Shown: positions 6,470 to 13,292, numbered from the stretch's first letter. The stretch is 13,304 bases of DNA from Promethearchaeota archaeon (GCA_016839865.1 JAEOTN010000289.1:1-13304); one strand, 5' to 3'. Made by a program: numbers and translations. The notes: generated by a model from the letters alone, not told the origin.

Positions 6470-8533
6470 ATGTTCTATAAAATCATTGTGAATCGTCTTT
6501 TTCTAAAAGGAGAAAAACCTAGAATAGTTTTAATGTCCGGTAATGAAGCAATTGTTCGTGGAATCTTAGAATCGGGTGTAGGATTTGGATCTATGTATCC
6601 AGGTACCCCAGTTAGTGATGTGGGGGATAATTTACATCAATACTCCCAAACCATGCAAGGTAAGTATTTTATTTTTGATTTTGCATTGAATGAAAAAGTT
6701 GCTTTAGAAGAAGCTACAGGAGCCGCATGGACTGGTATTAGGTCGGTAGTTATTTTTAAACATCTGGGTATGAATGTAGCTGCAGATGCACTACACACTA
6801 TCATGTATTCAGGTATCGGCAATGGTGCAGGAATAGTGTTGATTGTTGGAGGAGATCCCCAAGCCAGTTCTTCCACAAATGCAGAAGATGTTAGGTTATA
6901 TTCCTACCACACACACCTTCCCATCCTATTTCCATCTTCAGTGGAAGAATTATACGAATTCACCAAAAAAGCGTTTGAAATATCTGAACACGTAAAATTG
7001 CCAGTGATGATATATACTACACCAAAACTCAGTTTTATGACCGCACCAGTCACAGTGAATTCTATACCAAAAGTGCCATTTGTAAAAAGAACATCCCCCT
7101 CATTTGAACGAGATTTTAAGACATATATTAATGCACGGCATTTTGCACTTAGAAACAAAGCAAAATTGAAAAGCCAGATCCAATCTTTAGTGGAAAAACC
7201 TCTTATTGAAGATGTTCGGATAGTGCCAAAATCTCTGAAGGAAAGTGAACTTGCAATCATCACCGGAGGATATCCTTATCTCATTTTGAGGGAAATCATC
7301 TCCTCTCTTGAGTTAACCACAGAAATTCCTATTTTAAAATTAAATATGATCTATCCAATTTCCTCAAAATCGATCTTGAAATTTGTAGATGAATGTAATC
7401 CAAAGGAGTTACTCGTTATAGAAGAATTGGAACCAATGATAGAAAATGAAGTTAAGAGGATCCTCTATGATTCGAGTCGATTCATTACTATACAGAACGT
7501 ATCGGGATCGATAAAAAAATCTCCGGATAAGGATTTACAGGGGGAGATTACACATCAAGAAGTAGAATTCGCACTAAGAAAATTATTGAAAATTCGTAAT
7601 CCGAAAGGACTTAAATCCTATTTGGATATTGTCAATTCAAAAATAGAGAAATTACCACAACGAGAACCTTCGTTTTGCCCAGGATGTTCTCATCGCAATG
7701 TATTCTACGCATTGCGAAAAGTAGCAAATGATCTAAAAAAGAATCAACAGCTAGATCTGATTTTTGGAGGTGATATTGGATGCTACACATTAGGAATGTC
7801 TCCACCATGGTCAATTATGGATTGGTTGATCTGCATGGGAGCGGGTGTAGGTATTGCAAATGGAGTTGGAAAAGTTCTTGAGCACTATAAAAACACATCC
7901 CAACATGTTGTAGCACTAATTGGAGATAGTACACTCTTTCATTCGGGAATCCATCCAATACTTAATATTTTAAAACAGAACTTAGATGTTACGATACTAA
8001 TTCTGAATAATTATTACGTTGCTATGACTGGACATCAACCAAGTTTAACTGGAAATCCCTCCGCTGGGCAAGTTGATGCAGGTTTTCAAAATGCTCAATT
8101 GAGAATTGATGAATTCATAAAAAACCTAGGAGAATCCCAATTGCATGTAGTGGGAGGATTTAGTATCCCCAAACTTGAAAAAACCTTCAAAAAAGTGTTC
8201 ACTCAGAAATATAAGGGAACAAGAATCATAGTTGTAAATGCGGAGTGTGCACTTACCGTAAAAAGACGTGTGCAAATCAAATGGGATAAACCAAGAGGAA
8301 AAGAACGAGGAGAAGAACTCTATATTCAAATCAACGAATCTTGTCCCATGTGTCATGAATGTTTTCAAGATTTTGGATGTACAGCGATCAAGCACATGAA
8401 AAAAAATGGACGTCTGGTATATTATATTGACGAATCATCATGCTTGAAAGAAATGTGTCAAGCTTGTTTAGAAGTTTGTCCGAATCATAGTATTGAAAAA
8501 CTCATTATTAATCCCAAGGAGGAGGCTAATTAA
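6470..8533 (+). CDS. iorA: Indolepyruvate (arylpyruvate):ferredoxin oxidoreductase, alpha subunit
   Basis: Catalytic subunit that oxidatively decarboxylates arylpyruvates to aryl-acetyl-CoA and reduces ferredoxin, in fermentation of aromatic amino acids. Domains in order (687 aa): pyrimidine-binding TPP domain with MSGNEAIVRG (22-31), YPGTP (43-47) and the NEKVALE glutamate E75; transketolase C-like domain (about 255-345); PP-binding TPP domain with FCPGCSHRN (C403, C406), GGDIGCYTLG (433-442), GDSTLFHSG (485-493) and the LNN Mg2+ site (512-514); C-terminal 2x[4Fe-4S] domain. Cluster 1 ligands are C625, C628, C631 and C637. Cluster 2 reads C658-x4-C663-x2-C666-x3-C670-P, two residues longer than the common C-x2-C opening. 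The start is not certain: ATG 6470 keeps an N-terminal lead-in that resembles archaeal homologues, whereas ATG 6533 fits a TATAAAAT at 6476-6483 better. It overlaps iorB by one base. Confidence 0.96.
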   Translation: MFYKIIVNRLFLKGEKPRIVLMSGNEAIVRGILESGVGFGSMYPGTPVSDVGDNLHQYSQTMQGKYFIFDFALNEKVALEEATGAAWTGIRSVVIFKHLGMNVAADALHTIMYSGIGNGAGIVLIVGGDPQASSSTNAEDVRLYSYHTHLPILFPSSVEELYEFTKKAFEISEHVKLPVMIYTTPKLSFMTAPVTVNSIPKVPFVKRTSPSFERDFKTYINARHFALRNKAKLKSQIQSLVEKPLIEDVRIVPKSLKESELAIITGGYPYLILREIISSLELTTEIPILKLNMIYPISSKSILKFVDECNPKELLVIEELEPMIENEVKRILYDSSRFITIQNVSGSIKKSPDKDLQGEITHQEVEFALRKLLKIRNPKGLKSYLDIVNSKIEKLPQREPSFCPGCSHRNVFYALRKVANDLKKNQQLDLIFGGDIGCYTLGMSPPWSIMDWLICMGAGVGIANGVGKVLEHYKNTSQHVVALIGDSTLFHSGIHPILNILKQNLDVTILILNNYYVAMTGHQPSLTGNPSAGQVDAGFQNAQLRIDEFIKNLGESQLHVVGGFSIPKLEKTFKKVFTQKYKGTRIIVVNAECALTVKRRVQIKWDKPRGKERGEELYIQINESCPMCHECFQDFGCTAIKHMKKNGRLVYYIDESSCLKEMCQACLEVCPNHSIEKLIINPKEEAN
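6476..6483 (+). promoter_or_regulatory. TATAAAAT box, possible iorAB promoter
   Basis: A near-consensus archaeal TATA box that would place transcription start near 6505. If it is real, the mRNA would begin just before AAAAGGAG (6505-6512) and translation would start at ATG 6533 rather than 6470. If translation starts at 6470, the box is simply coding sequence. In an AT-rich genome this match can arise by chance. Confidence 0.35.
8516..8525 (+). promoter_or_regulatory. Strong ribosome binding site for iorB
   Basis: AAGGAGGAGG ends 7 nt before the iorB ATG (8533), inside the last codons of iorA. This is the best Shine-Dalgarno match in the window. Together with the one-base stop/start overlap (TAATG) it indicates translational coupling of the two subunits, whereas most lead genes here lack such a site. 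Confidence 0.85.
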
Positions 8534-9315
8534 TGGAATTGAACATTTTCCTTTGTGGTATCGGAGGACAAGGAGTGGTTTTTCTAGGTTCATTTTTAAG
8601 AAATTACTTACTTAGCAAATACCCAGATGGAATAATTCTTGGCACAGAAAGCAGGGGTGTATCTCAACGTGAGGGCTCGGTGATAGCGAGTGTTCGCATT
8701 CAAACAGATCCAGAGCAACAGAGAATATATTGTCCCGAAATCTCTCCAATGACCGCAGATATTGTTATTGCTCTTGAACCCTTAGAATTACTAAGGAATT
8801 TTCACGTCATCCACAAAAATAGTCTGATAGTAACCAACAACGAACCGATTATCCCTAAAAGTAGTGTGCAATGGATGATGAAACAACCTTCTGATGAAAA
8901 GACAAACCAAGTTAGAAACCACTCTAAACCAGAATGGCTGATAGATAAAATCCAAGATTTGATGAACCAGATACCTGAAGTATCTAAAAGAAAGAAGATC
9001 TCCTACCAAGACAAATTAAAGGAAATGAAAGGAGAATTAAATAAAATAACCTCTTTCAGCACCATTAGGAATATTTTTGATGTTAATTTTTCGTCACTTA
9101 CTCTGAATGAACTAGAAGACAGCTCTAATCTCAACTTAGTTATGCTAGGATTTTGTGCAGGGATCACAGATTCATTACTCAAACAGGAGAGTCTAAAGAA
9201 ATTTATTGATACTAATTCCTACATTAAAGAAAGAAATAAGAAGAAAAACCAGGTTGCAATTGATTTTGGAGCGAGTTTGGCAAATACCCTTACCAGTAGG
9301 AAGAAAAATCAATAA
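8533..9315 (+). CDS. iorB: Indolepyruvate:ferredoxin oxidoreductase, beta subunit
   Basis: Partner of IorA, belonging to the pyruvate/ketoisovalerate oxidoreductase gamma-domain family. Visible signatures are GIGGQGVVFLG (residues 9-19), GTESRGVSQREGSV (37-50), PEISPMTADIVIALEPLELLR (68-88) and the C-terminal LNLVMLGFCAG (200-210). The start is set by AAGGAGGAGG 7 nt upstream and the one-base overlap with iorA. At 260 residues it is longer than the roughly 190-220 usual for IorB. The extra length is a charged, mostly helical segment at about 117-175 (rich in Lys, Glu and Asn), inserted between the two halves of the domain, plus a Lys-rich end. The fold is intact around the insertion, so the subunit should be functional. 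The 3' end overlaps the convergent CoA-binding protein gene by 7 bp. Confidence 0.93.
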   Translation: MELNIFLCGIGGQGVVFLGSFLRNYLLSKYPDGIILGTESRGVSQREGSVIASVRIQTDPEQQRIYCPEISPMTADIVIALEPLELLRNFHVIHKNSLIVTNNEPIIPKSSVQWMMKQPSDEKTNQVRNHSKPEWLIDKIQDLMNQIPEVSKRKKISYQDKLKEMKGELNKITSFSTIRNIFDVNFSSLTLNELEDSSNLNLVMLGFCAGITDSLLKQESLKKFIDTNSYIKERNKKKNQVAIDFGASLANTLTSRKKNQ

Positions 9316-9710
9316 ATCTTCCGATGTTCTACCATCAGACATTTATTTTCTACATAGTTAATCCCATTTTCTTCAGCAATTTCTTTAGATTCTTCATTGG
9401 ATATACCCAATTGTAACCAAATTAACTTAGGTTTTAATTTCACAGCGGATTTAACAAACGGAGGAGTTGCTCCACTAGGACGAAAAACATCTACTATATC
9501 TACTTGAACAGGAATATCTTCAAGAGTTTTATATGCTTTCTCCCCTAGAATCTCATCTGCAGTCGGATTGACAGGAATTACGTGATATCCAACATCTTTG
9601 AGATATTTTGGAATACGATGGGCAGCTTTGCTAGGATTTTTTGACATTCCTACTACTGCAATAGTCTTACTTTCTTTCAGAATTTCAATTATTGCTTCGT
9701 CTAATGACAT
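9309..9710 (-). CDS. CoA-binding (YccU-type) Rossmann-fold protein
   Basis: A 133-residue single-domain protein of the CoA_binding_2 family, comparable to the N-terminal CoA-binding domain of succinyl-CoA and ADP-forming acetyl-CoA synthetases. Hallmarks are IAVVGMSKNPSKAAHRI (17-33), the nucleotide-binding glycine turn; VIPVNP (44-49); DIVDVFRPS (71-79); LIWLQLGI (96-103); and the C-terminal NKCLMVEH (122-129). The length is normal for the family. The biochemical role of these stand-alone proteins is not established; CoA or acyl-CoA binding is expected. It lies tail-to-tail with iorB, whose complex makes aryl-acetyl-CoA, but the opposite strand argues against simple co-regulation. The promoter spacing (TATA at 9731-9742) suggests a leaderless transcript starting at ATG 9710. 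Confidence 0.9.
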   Translation of the reverse strand: MSLDEAIIEILKESKTIAVVGMSKNPSKAAHRIPKYLKDVGYHVIPVNPTADEILGEKAYKTLEDIPVQVDIVDVFRPSGATPPFVKSAVKLKPKLIWLQLGISNEESKEIAEENGINYVENKCLMVEHRKIY

Positions 9711-9730
9711 AAATATGCCAACTCATGAGA

Positions 9731-9742
9731 GTTTTAAAAAGT
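9731..9742 (-). promoter_or_regulatory. TATA element for the CoA-binding protein, probably leaderless mRNA
   Basis: The minus strand reads ACTTTTTAAAAC, centred about 26 bp before ATG 9710. That is the archaeal TATA-to-start-site distance, so the start codon itself would be at or next to the mRNA 5' end. No Shine-Dalgarno site precedes the gene, which agrees. Confidence 0.4.
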
Positions 9743-9806
9743 ATCAGTTTAACAGTAAAGGATAGAACATAAAAATGCTAAGAAATAATCATGTTGTGAA
9801 GATAGG

Positions 9807-10343
9807 ATGAAAGGACATGAGCTCAAAATTTTATTGGTTGGTTCTCGATATACTGGAAAAGGGCAAATCGGTAGAGCATGGGCAAGAACAGAAGCAGATT
9901 TACCTACATTGCAACCCATAATCTTGTACGAAAGAATGGTAGACATCAAAGGTAGTCCTTATAGAGTTGTCGCATGGGTGATATCATTTGATCCCGAATT
10001 TATTGATTTACGCGGTGCATTCTACGATCATGCAGATGGAATCATTTTGACCTATGATGCTAATGATATTACAAAACGCACATTTGAAGATCTTCAAGAG
10101 TATATAGAAGAAATTAAAACAAAATACGCCCTTGGTTTACCACCCGCAGTAACATTCGGAACTCGTTTAACAGATACAGTGAATCAATCTGAATCTTTAA
10201 TTACTCGTTTTAAAAAATGGGCAAAGGAAAACGAATATGAGCCCATAATCCATGGCTTGTTTACAGATAAATATCAATTTCAAAATGCAGTAGATGAAGC
10301 ATTTACCTCGTTATTAGATAAAATATTCAACAATATTGTGTGA
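9807..10343 (+). CDS. Ras-like small GTPase-fold protein with degenerate nucleotide-binding motifs
   Basis: The 178-residue protein follows the Ras/Rab layout: beta-strand LKILLVG, P-loop, central sheet, LRGAFYDHADGIILTYDANDITKRTFEDLQEYIEEI (about 68-103, closely matching the Ras region between G3 and G4), then helices to a C-terminus without a prenylation Cys. The G motifs are altered. The P-loop is GSRYTGKG (12-19), with Gly in place of the Ser/Thr that binds Mg2+. The G3 DxxG is replaced by VISFDPEF (58-65). The G4 NKxD is GTRLTD (118-123), and G5 SAK is not clear. It may bind nucleotide weakly or be a pseudo-GTPase. Asgard archaea encode many Ras-superfamily proteins, which fits. No neighbour suggests a partner; the 3' end overlaps the convergent kinase-like gene by 30 bp. 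Confidence 0.78.
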   Translation: MKGHELKILLVGSRYTGKGQIGRAWARTEADLPTLQPIILYERMVDIKGSPYRVVAWVISFDPEFIDLRGAFYDHADGIILTYDANDITKRTFEDLQEYIEEIKTKYALGLPPAVTFGTRLTDTVNQSESLITRFKKWAKENEYEPIIHGLFTDKYQFQNAVDEAFTSLLDKIFNNIV

Positions 10344-11456
10344 AGGCACTCCAATAACGGATAAGAGAATAAACACTCCTGTTAATACTAATGGCAACAA
10401 CAAATTATCGTTCATATTTAATGGATTAGGACATATCAAATCAATAATTACAAACACAACAACTGCCGCAATTGCAAAATATATTCCAGCAAAGAGAAAT
10501 ACAGAAATTATGGTCACTATACTTGCAGCAATGGTTCCTTCAATTGTTTTATTATTATGTGTGTACTTACGCTTCCCAAATTTCAAACCTAATAAGCTAG
10601 CTGCGGAATCTCCTAATGAAACTACGCAAGTTACTGCTAGGAATAACATACTGGGAAGTAACACAGAGGAAACGGCTAATCCTGTGATAAGATAAATATA
10701 TGATCCCACTGCATTTTTTTCTTCCCATCGTAACTGACGTTGTACGATTTCTTGAAATGGGAAATGAATTTTTTCTGATAATCGAGAAAGTTCAATTGTT
10801 AATAGTAGTAACATAGATCCTCCAAAAGTTATTGAGAGGATGGTACGGCTTGTAGAAAATATATTTGCGTTGAAAATGTTTTCTAAAAAGGTAAAATCTT
10901 GATTTACCCAAAAATTCTCGCCTTTCTCAAAGAAATAAGCCCATTCATCATGCTCTGTTGCGAAATTTACCAATATATATACTGCTAATAAACCGATTGA
11001 AACAGATAAAAGCGCTAACACGAATGCGATTAAATGGTTAGATTTTCTTTCTAAATCCAGCATCAATGTATATTTCTTTAATTCATCTGGTTTTTTTGAG
11101 GATAAAACATGTTGTATTATATCCGCTGAGGTATCCTTTTTCTTCATTACTAGCTGAGCAATAAAAAAAGAAACTCCCAACGCAATAAAGATGGAAATGA
11201 CAAGAATATTGATGTTCATTCTTAGGGTCCCATCAAATACGAATGAAAGTTTAAATTGGGAAACAATTAGTAGGAAAATAAGGCATAACAACAATAAAAT
11301 CAGATTCATAGGGTGTTCTTTTAGTCTTTCAGTTTCCGGCTGCCTACCCAAACGGGAATTTCGAATGATTAAATTAACCATGCCGAAAATATACATCCCA
11401 AATCCGAGAATTACAATAATTCGTGTAAGTATTGATAAGAATCCCAAGTTAGTCAC
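10314..11456 (-). CDS. CTP-dependent polyprenol/dolichol-kinase-like membrane enzyme (Sec59/VTE5 family)
   Basis: A 380-residue integral membrane protein with about 9-10 hydrophobic helices. It carries the CTP-transferase signatures of the dolichol/phytol kinase and CdsA superfamily: LDLERKSNHLIAF (133-145, equivalent to ExxRKxxH), IELSRL (221-226), SLGDSAASLLGLKFGKRK (280-297), KTIEGTIA (303-310), and NMNDNLLLPLV (347-357, equivalent to DDNLxIP). These form the CTP/phosphate site at the cytosolic face. The likely reaction is CTP-dependent phosphorylation of a polyprenol or dolichol for archaeal N-glycosylation; phytol or geranylgeraniol salvage is the alternative. The start is GTG 11456 without a Shine-Dalgarno site; TCTTAAAG and TTTTATT about 20-30 bp upstream could be its TATA region. 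The first 120 residues (four helices) are an N-terminal extension relative to compact bacterial members. The 3' end overlaps the GTPase-fold gene by 30 bp. Confidence 0.82.
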   Translation of the reverse strand: MTNLGFLSILTRIIVILGFGMYIFGMVNLIIRNSRLGRQPETERLKEHPMNLILLLLCLIFLLIVSQFKLSFVFDGTLRMNINILVISIFIALGVSFFIAQLVMKKKDTSADIIQHVLSSKKPDELKKYTLMLDLERKSNHLIAFVLALLSVSIGLLAVYILVNFATEHDEWAYFFEKGENFWVNQDFTFLENIFNANIFSTSRTILSITFGGSMLLLLTIELSRLSEKIHFPFQEIVQRQLRWEEKNAVGSYIYLITGLAVSSVLLPSMLFLAVTCVVSLGDSAASLLGLKFGKRKYTHNNKTIEGTIAASIVTIISVFLFAGIYFAIAAVVVFVIIDLICPNPLNMNDNLLLPLVLTGVFILLSVIGVPSHNIVEYFI

Positions 11457-11576
11457 TCTGAAACTTTCGTGCTGAATAAAACTTTAAGATTGATAAATAG
11501 TTGTTGTGTTATAAATCTGGTTAACACTTCTTATTTATATATTCTATTCACCATTTTTTTCCTTGTATTAACTTTC

Positions 11577-11586
11577 GGTGGGGGTG
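11577..11586 (+). promoter_or_regulatory. GGTGGGGGTG ribosome-binding-like site before tnpB
   Basis: A G-rich block ending 10 nt before ATG 11597. GGTGG can pair with the archaeal anti-Shine-Dalgarno CACC core, and the block stands out in an otherwise AT-rich leader. It may instead belong to the left end of the element. Confidence 0.35.
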
Positions 11587-11596
11587 TTTTCTTCAA

Positions 11597-12916
11597 ATGG
11601 AACTTACTCAAAAAATAAGGGTATTTCCAACGACTGATCAGAAGCAATTATTATGGATTCTTTCAGAAAAGTGTAGATTACTTTATAATTTTTCATTATT
11701 AGAGAGAAAACAAAATTTCTATGCTCAGCAGGAGAAAGCTAACGATAAAAGGATATACATCAATTATCAACATCAGTAAAATTCTTTACCTTCACTAAAA
11801 AAGAGATTTCCTGAATATAATTGGATTTATTCTAAAATATTGCAAATGACATTGAAAAAACTAGATTCGAATTTTAAATCATTTTTTATCAAAAGAAAAA
11901 ATGGAGACAATAATGCAGGACCCCCAAAATTCAAGGGAACACAGTATTTTTTCACTTTATGCTATAATCAGAGTGGTTTTAAGATTCAAAATAAAAAAAT
12001 AACATTTTCTCACAAGCATCCTTCAAAAATACCACTGGTTTTTGGCTTGTCCTCATTTATTTTTAGCAACGGGCATACAATAAAACAAGTAGAAATTTTG
12101 CTTGAGGAACGAACTCAAAGGTGGTTTGTGTGTATTACTTATGATTTCAAACCTCCTATGTACAAAGATAATGGATTATACCAAGCAATTGATTTGGGTA
12201 TAACAAATTTAGTATCTTCGATAAATCTTCATATGAAATCGTCACAAATTCAAAATAGAAGGGCAGATAAATTTTGGAAAAAAAAGGTTGAGGAAGTTCA
12301 ATCCAAGCGTGATCACAGTAAAAAGTTCAGTCATCGATGGAACCTATACAACAAGAAGTTTCAGAAAATGAAGAAAAAGTGTGCAAATCAGCTGCGCGAT
12401 TTTCAACATAAAATTTCAAAGAAAATCGTTACCAATACGAAAGCAAATACAATCATTATCGGAGATTTATCTCCAAAACGAATGAGTAGAAAGAAAAAAG
12501 GAACCGATAATGCCAGATTGACTAAAATTAATAAAACTCTCAATTACTCTATACAAAATACAGGTTCTCTTGGAAGATTCGCTGAATTCTTAACCTACAA
12601 AGCAGAAAAAGTGGGTAAAAGAGTAATAAGAATTGACGAATCATATACTTCTCGAAAGTGTTGTATCTGTGGAACTATGAGAAAGAGAGAACTATATGAA
12701 AGAAATATAATCTGTGATTGTGGAAATCAATTTGACAGAGATATCAATGCAGCAATCAACATAATGGAACGATTTTTACGGCAAAAAAAGAAATTTGATT
12801 TCCTATTGTATAAACCCTCATTGACAGAGGAATCCTTCTGTAAGAAGTTGGATTTGCTACGACAAACAGCCTCATCCAAGTATTTAAAAAAAGATGAAGG
12901 ACTCGTAGTAAGTTGA
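11597..12916 (+). pseudogene. tnpB: TnpB (OrfB, IS605/IS1341-type RNA-guided nuclease), interrupted by one in-frame TAA
   Basis: A complete-length TnpB frame (439 codons plus stop) broken only by TAA at 11777-11779 (codon 61). Both sides are in the same frame and together read YQHQ-stop-NSLPSLKKRFPEY, where intact relatives have Gln-Gln followed by Asn and a 'LPxLKK..FPEY' segment. A single CAA-to-TAA change explains it. Features in full-length numbering: N-terminal helical domain (1-60); RuvC-I AIDLGITNL with D199; RuvC-II region IIIGDLSPKRM, Gly at 289 where canonical TnpB has Glu; YKAEKVGKRVIRIDESYTS with E348; zinc finger CCICG...CDCG (355-375); RuvC-III DRDINAAINIM (D380/D382). The last 45 residues, rich in Lys and Leu, overlap the putative guide RNA. 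No tnpA is present. The downstream part could restart at TTG 11840 or ATG 11846 but would lack the N-terminal domain. Confidence 0.88.
12816..12914 (+). ncRNA. Putative omega RNA (reRNA) scaffold at the 3' end of tnpB
   Basis: The last 100 bases of tnpB fold into consecutive helices. Hairpin A pairs CCTC 12816-12819 with GAGG 12827-12830. Hairpin B pairs AATCC-TTCT 12831-12839 with AGAA 12843-12846 and GGATT 12850-12854, leaving a 3-nt loop and a 3-nt bulge. Helix C pairs CTACGA 12857-12862 with TCGTAG 12903-12908, extendable by G-U and U-A pairs to 12855/12910. Helix D, nested inside C, pairs CC-TCATC 12870-12876 with GATGA-A-GG 12893-12900, leaving one bulged A. TnpB guide RNAs are known to overlap the 3' end of the gene and the element's right end, with the guide taken from flanking DNA. 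By that rule the guide would start soon after 12914. Pairings were read by eye; no covariation or expression evidence is available. Confidence 0.42.
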
Positions 12917-12998
12917 TTAATGGAAGTGTAACTTTTAAATCCAGTAATTAACATGTTCAATTATTAGACACATTCATACAATAAAAAATTGATTCCAT

Positions 12999-13002
12999 GG
13001 AG
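12999..13002 (+). promoter_or_regulatory. GGAG ribosome binding site that favours ATG 13012
   Basis: GGAG lies 9 nt before ATG 13012 and would be inside the coding sequence if ATG 12997 were used. It therefore argues for the shorter, 87-residue product. CAATTATTAG (about 12958-12967) is a possible TATA element about 50 bp upstream of ATG 13012. Confidence 0.5.
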
Positions 13003-13011
13003 ATTTTTTTC

Positions 13012-13275
13012 ATGACAGAGAAATCCGATGATGTATTGAAAAAACTAAATGATAACTTTCAAGATTTTTTAACAGGTATTTTCGGAGAATCCACCGTAAA
13101 ACAGATGAATGAGTTTTCTAGTCAAGCTATTAAGACCTTAGTTGAATTTGGGGACAAAGTTGTTGAGACTCTTAATCTAAGCGAAAACGAATTGGTAAAA
13201 AAATCCAGCGACCAAATTAAAGATCTTTTAAAACAAACGGGAATACTTGAAGAAGAAACGGAAGAAGATTTTTAA
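13012..13275 (+). CDS. Small acidic amphipathic-helix protein, unknown function
   Basis: An 87-residue protein (92 if ATG 12997 is used) predicted to be almost wholly alpha-helical, with three amphipathic segments: VLKKLNDNFQDFLTGIFG, VKQMNEFSSQAIKTLVEFGDKVVETL, and ENELVKKSSDQIKDLLKQTGI. It ends in a very acidic EEETEEDF tail. It has no cysteines, no signal peptide and no long hydrophobic stretch. The pattern is like phasin- or apolipoprotein-type surface-coating helices or a small coiled-coil bundle, but I do not recognise the family and assign no role. It stands directly downstream of the tnpB element and appears to have its own promoter, so it is probably a host gene rather than cargo. 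Confidence 0.7.
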   Translation: MTEKSDDVLKKLNDNFQDFLTGIFGESTVKQMNEFSSQAIKTLVEFGDKVVETLNLSENELVKKSSDQIKDLLKQTGILEEETEEDF

Positions 13276-13282
13276 GTCGATA

Positions 13283-13292
13283 ATTTTTCTTT
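13283..13292 (+). terminator. Oligo-T tract after the small helical gene
   Basis: A T-rich run (ATTTTTCTTT) begins 8 nt after the stop at 13275, with no strong hairpin before it. Archaeal termination commonly uses such T tracts, but similar runs are frequent in this AT-rich DNA. Confidence 0.22.

Larger units (their letters stand above)
11520..12932 (+). mobile_element. Standalone tnpB element (IS1341-like), ends not defined
   Basis: The tnpB gene sits alone between the kinase-like gene and the small helical gene, with no Y1 or serine TnpA, so it would need a transposase in trans. The limits given are tentative. They mark an imperfect inverted match, GTTAACACTTC (11520-11530) against GAAGTGTAAC (12923-12932), differing by one base gap, which lies just outside the gene and the RNA fold. 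IS605-type ends are normally subterminal hairpins without terminal inverted repeats, so this match may be chance. No target duplication is visible, as expected for this group. Confidence 0.45.

Noticed and set aside
6904..7263. 119-codon minus-strand open frame
   Set aside because: It is antisense to well-conserved iorA sequence and has no start signal or domain.
10336..10695. 119-codon plus-strand open frame
   Set aside because: It lies antisense to the polyprenol-kinase-like gene, whose membrane helices and CTP-site motifs are clear; the plus-strand translation has no recognisable features.
11460..11596. tRNA or other structured RNA in the gap before tnpB
   Set aside because: The stretch is AT-rich with no cloverleaf and no long stem; I see only possible promoter elements and the G-rich block at 11577.
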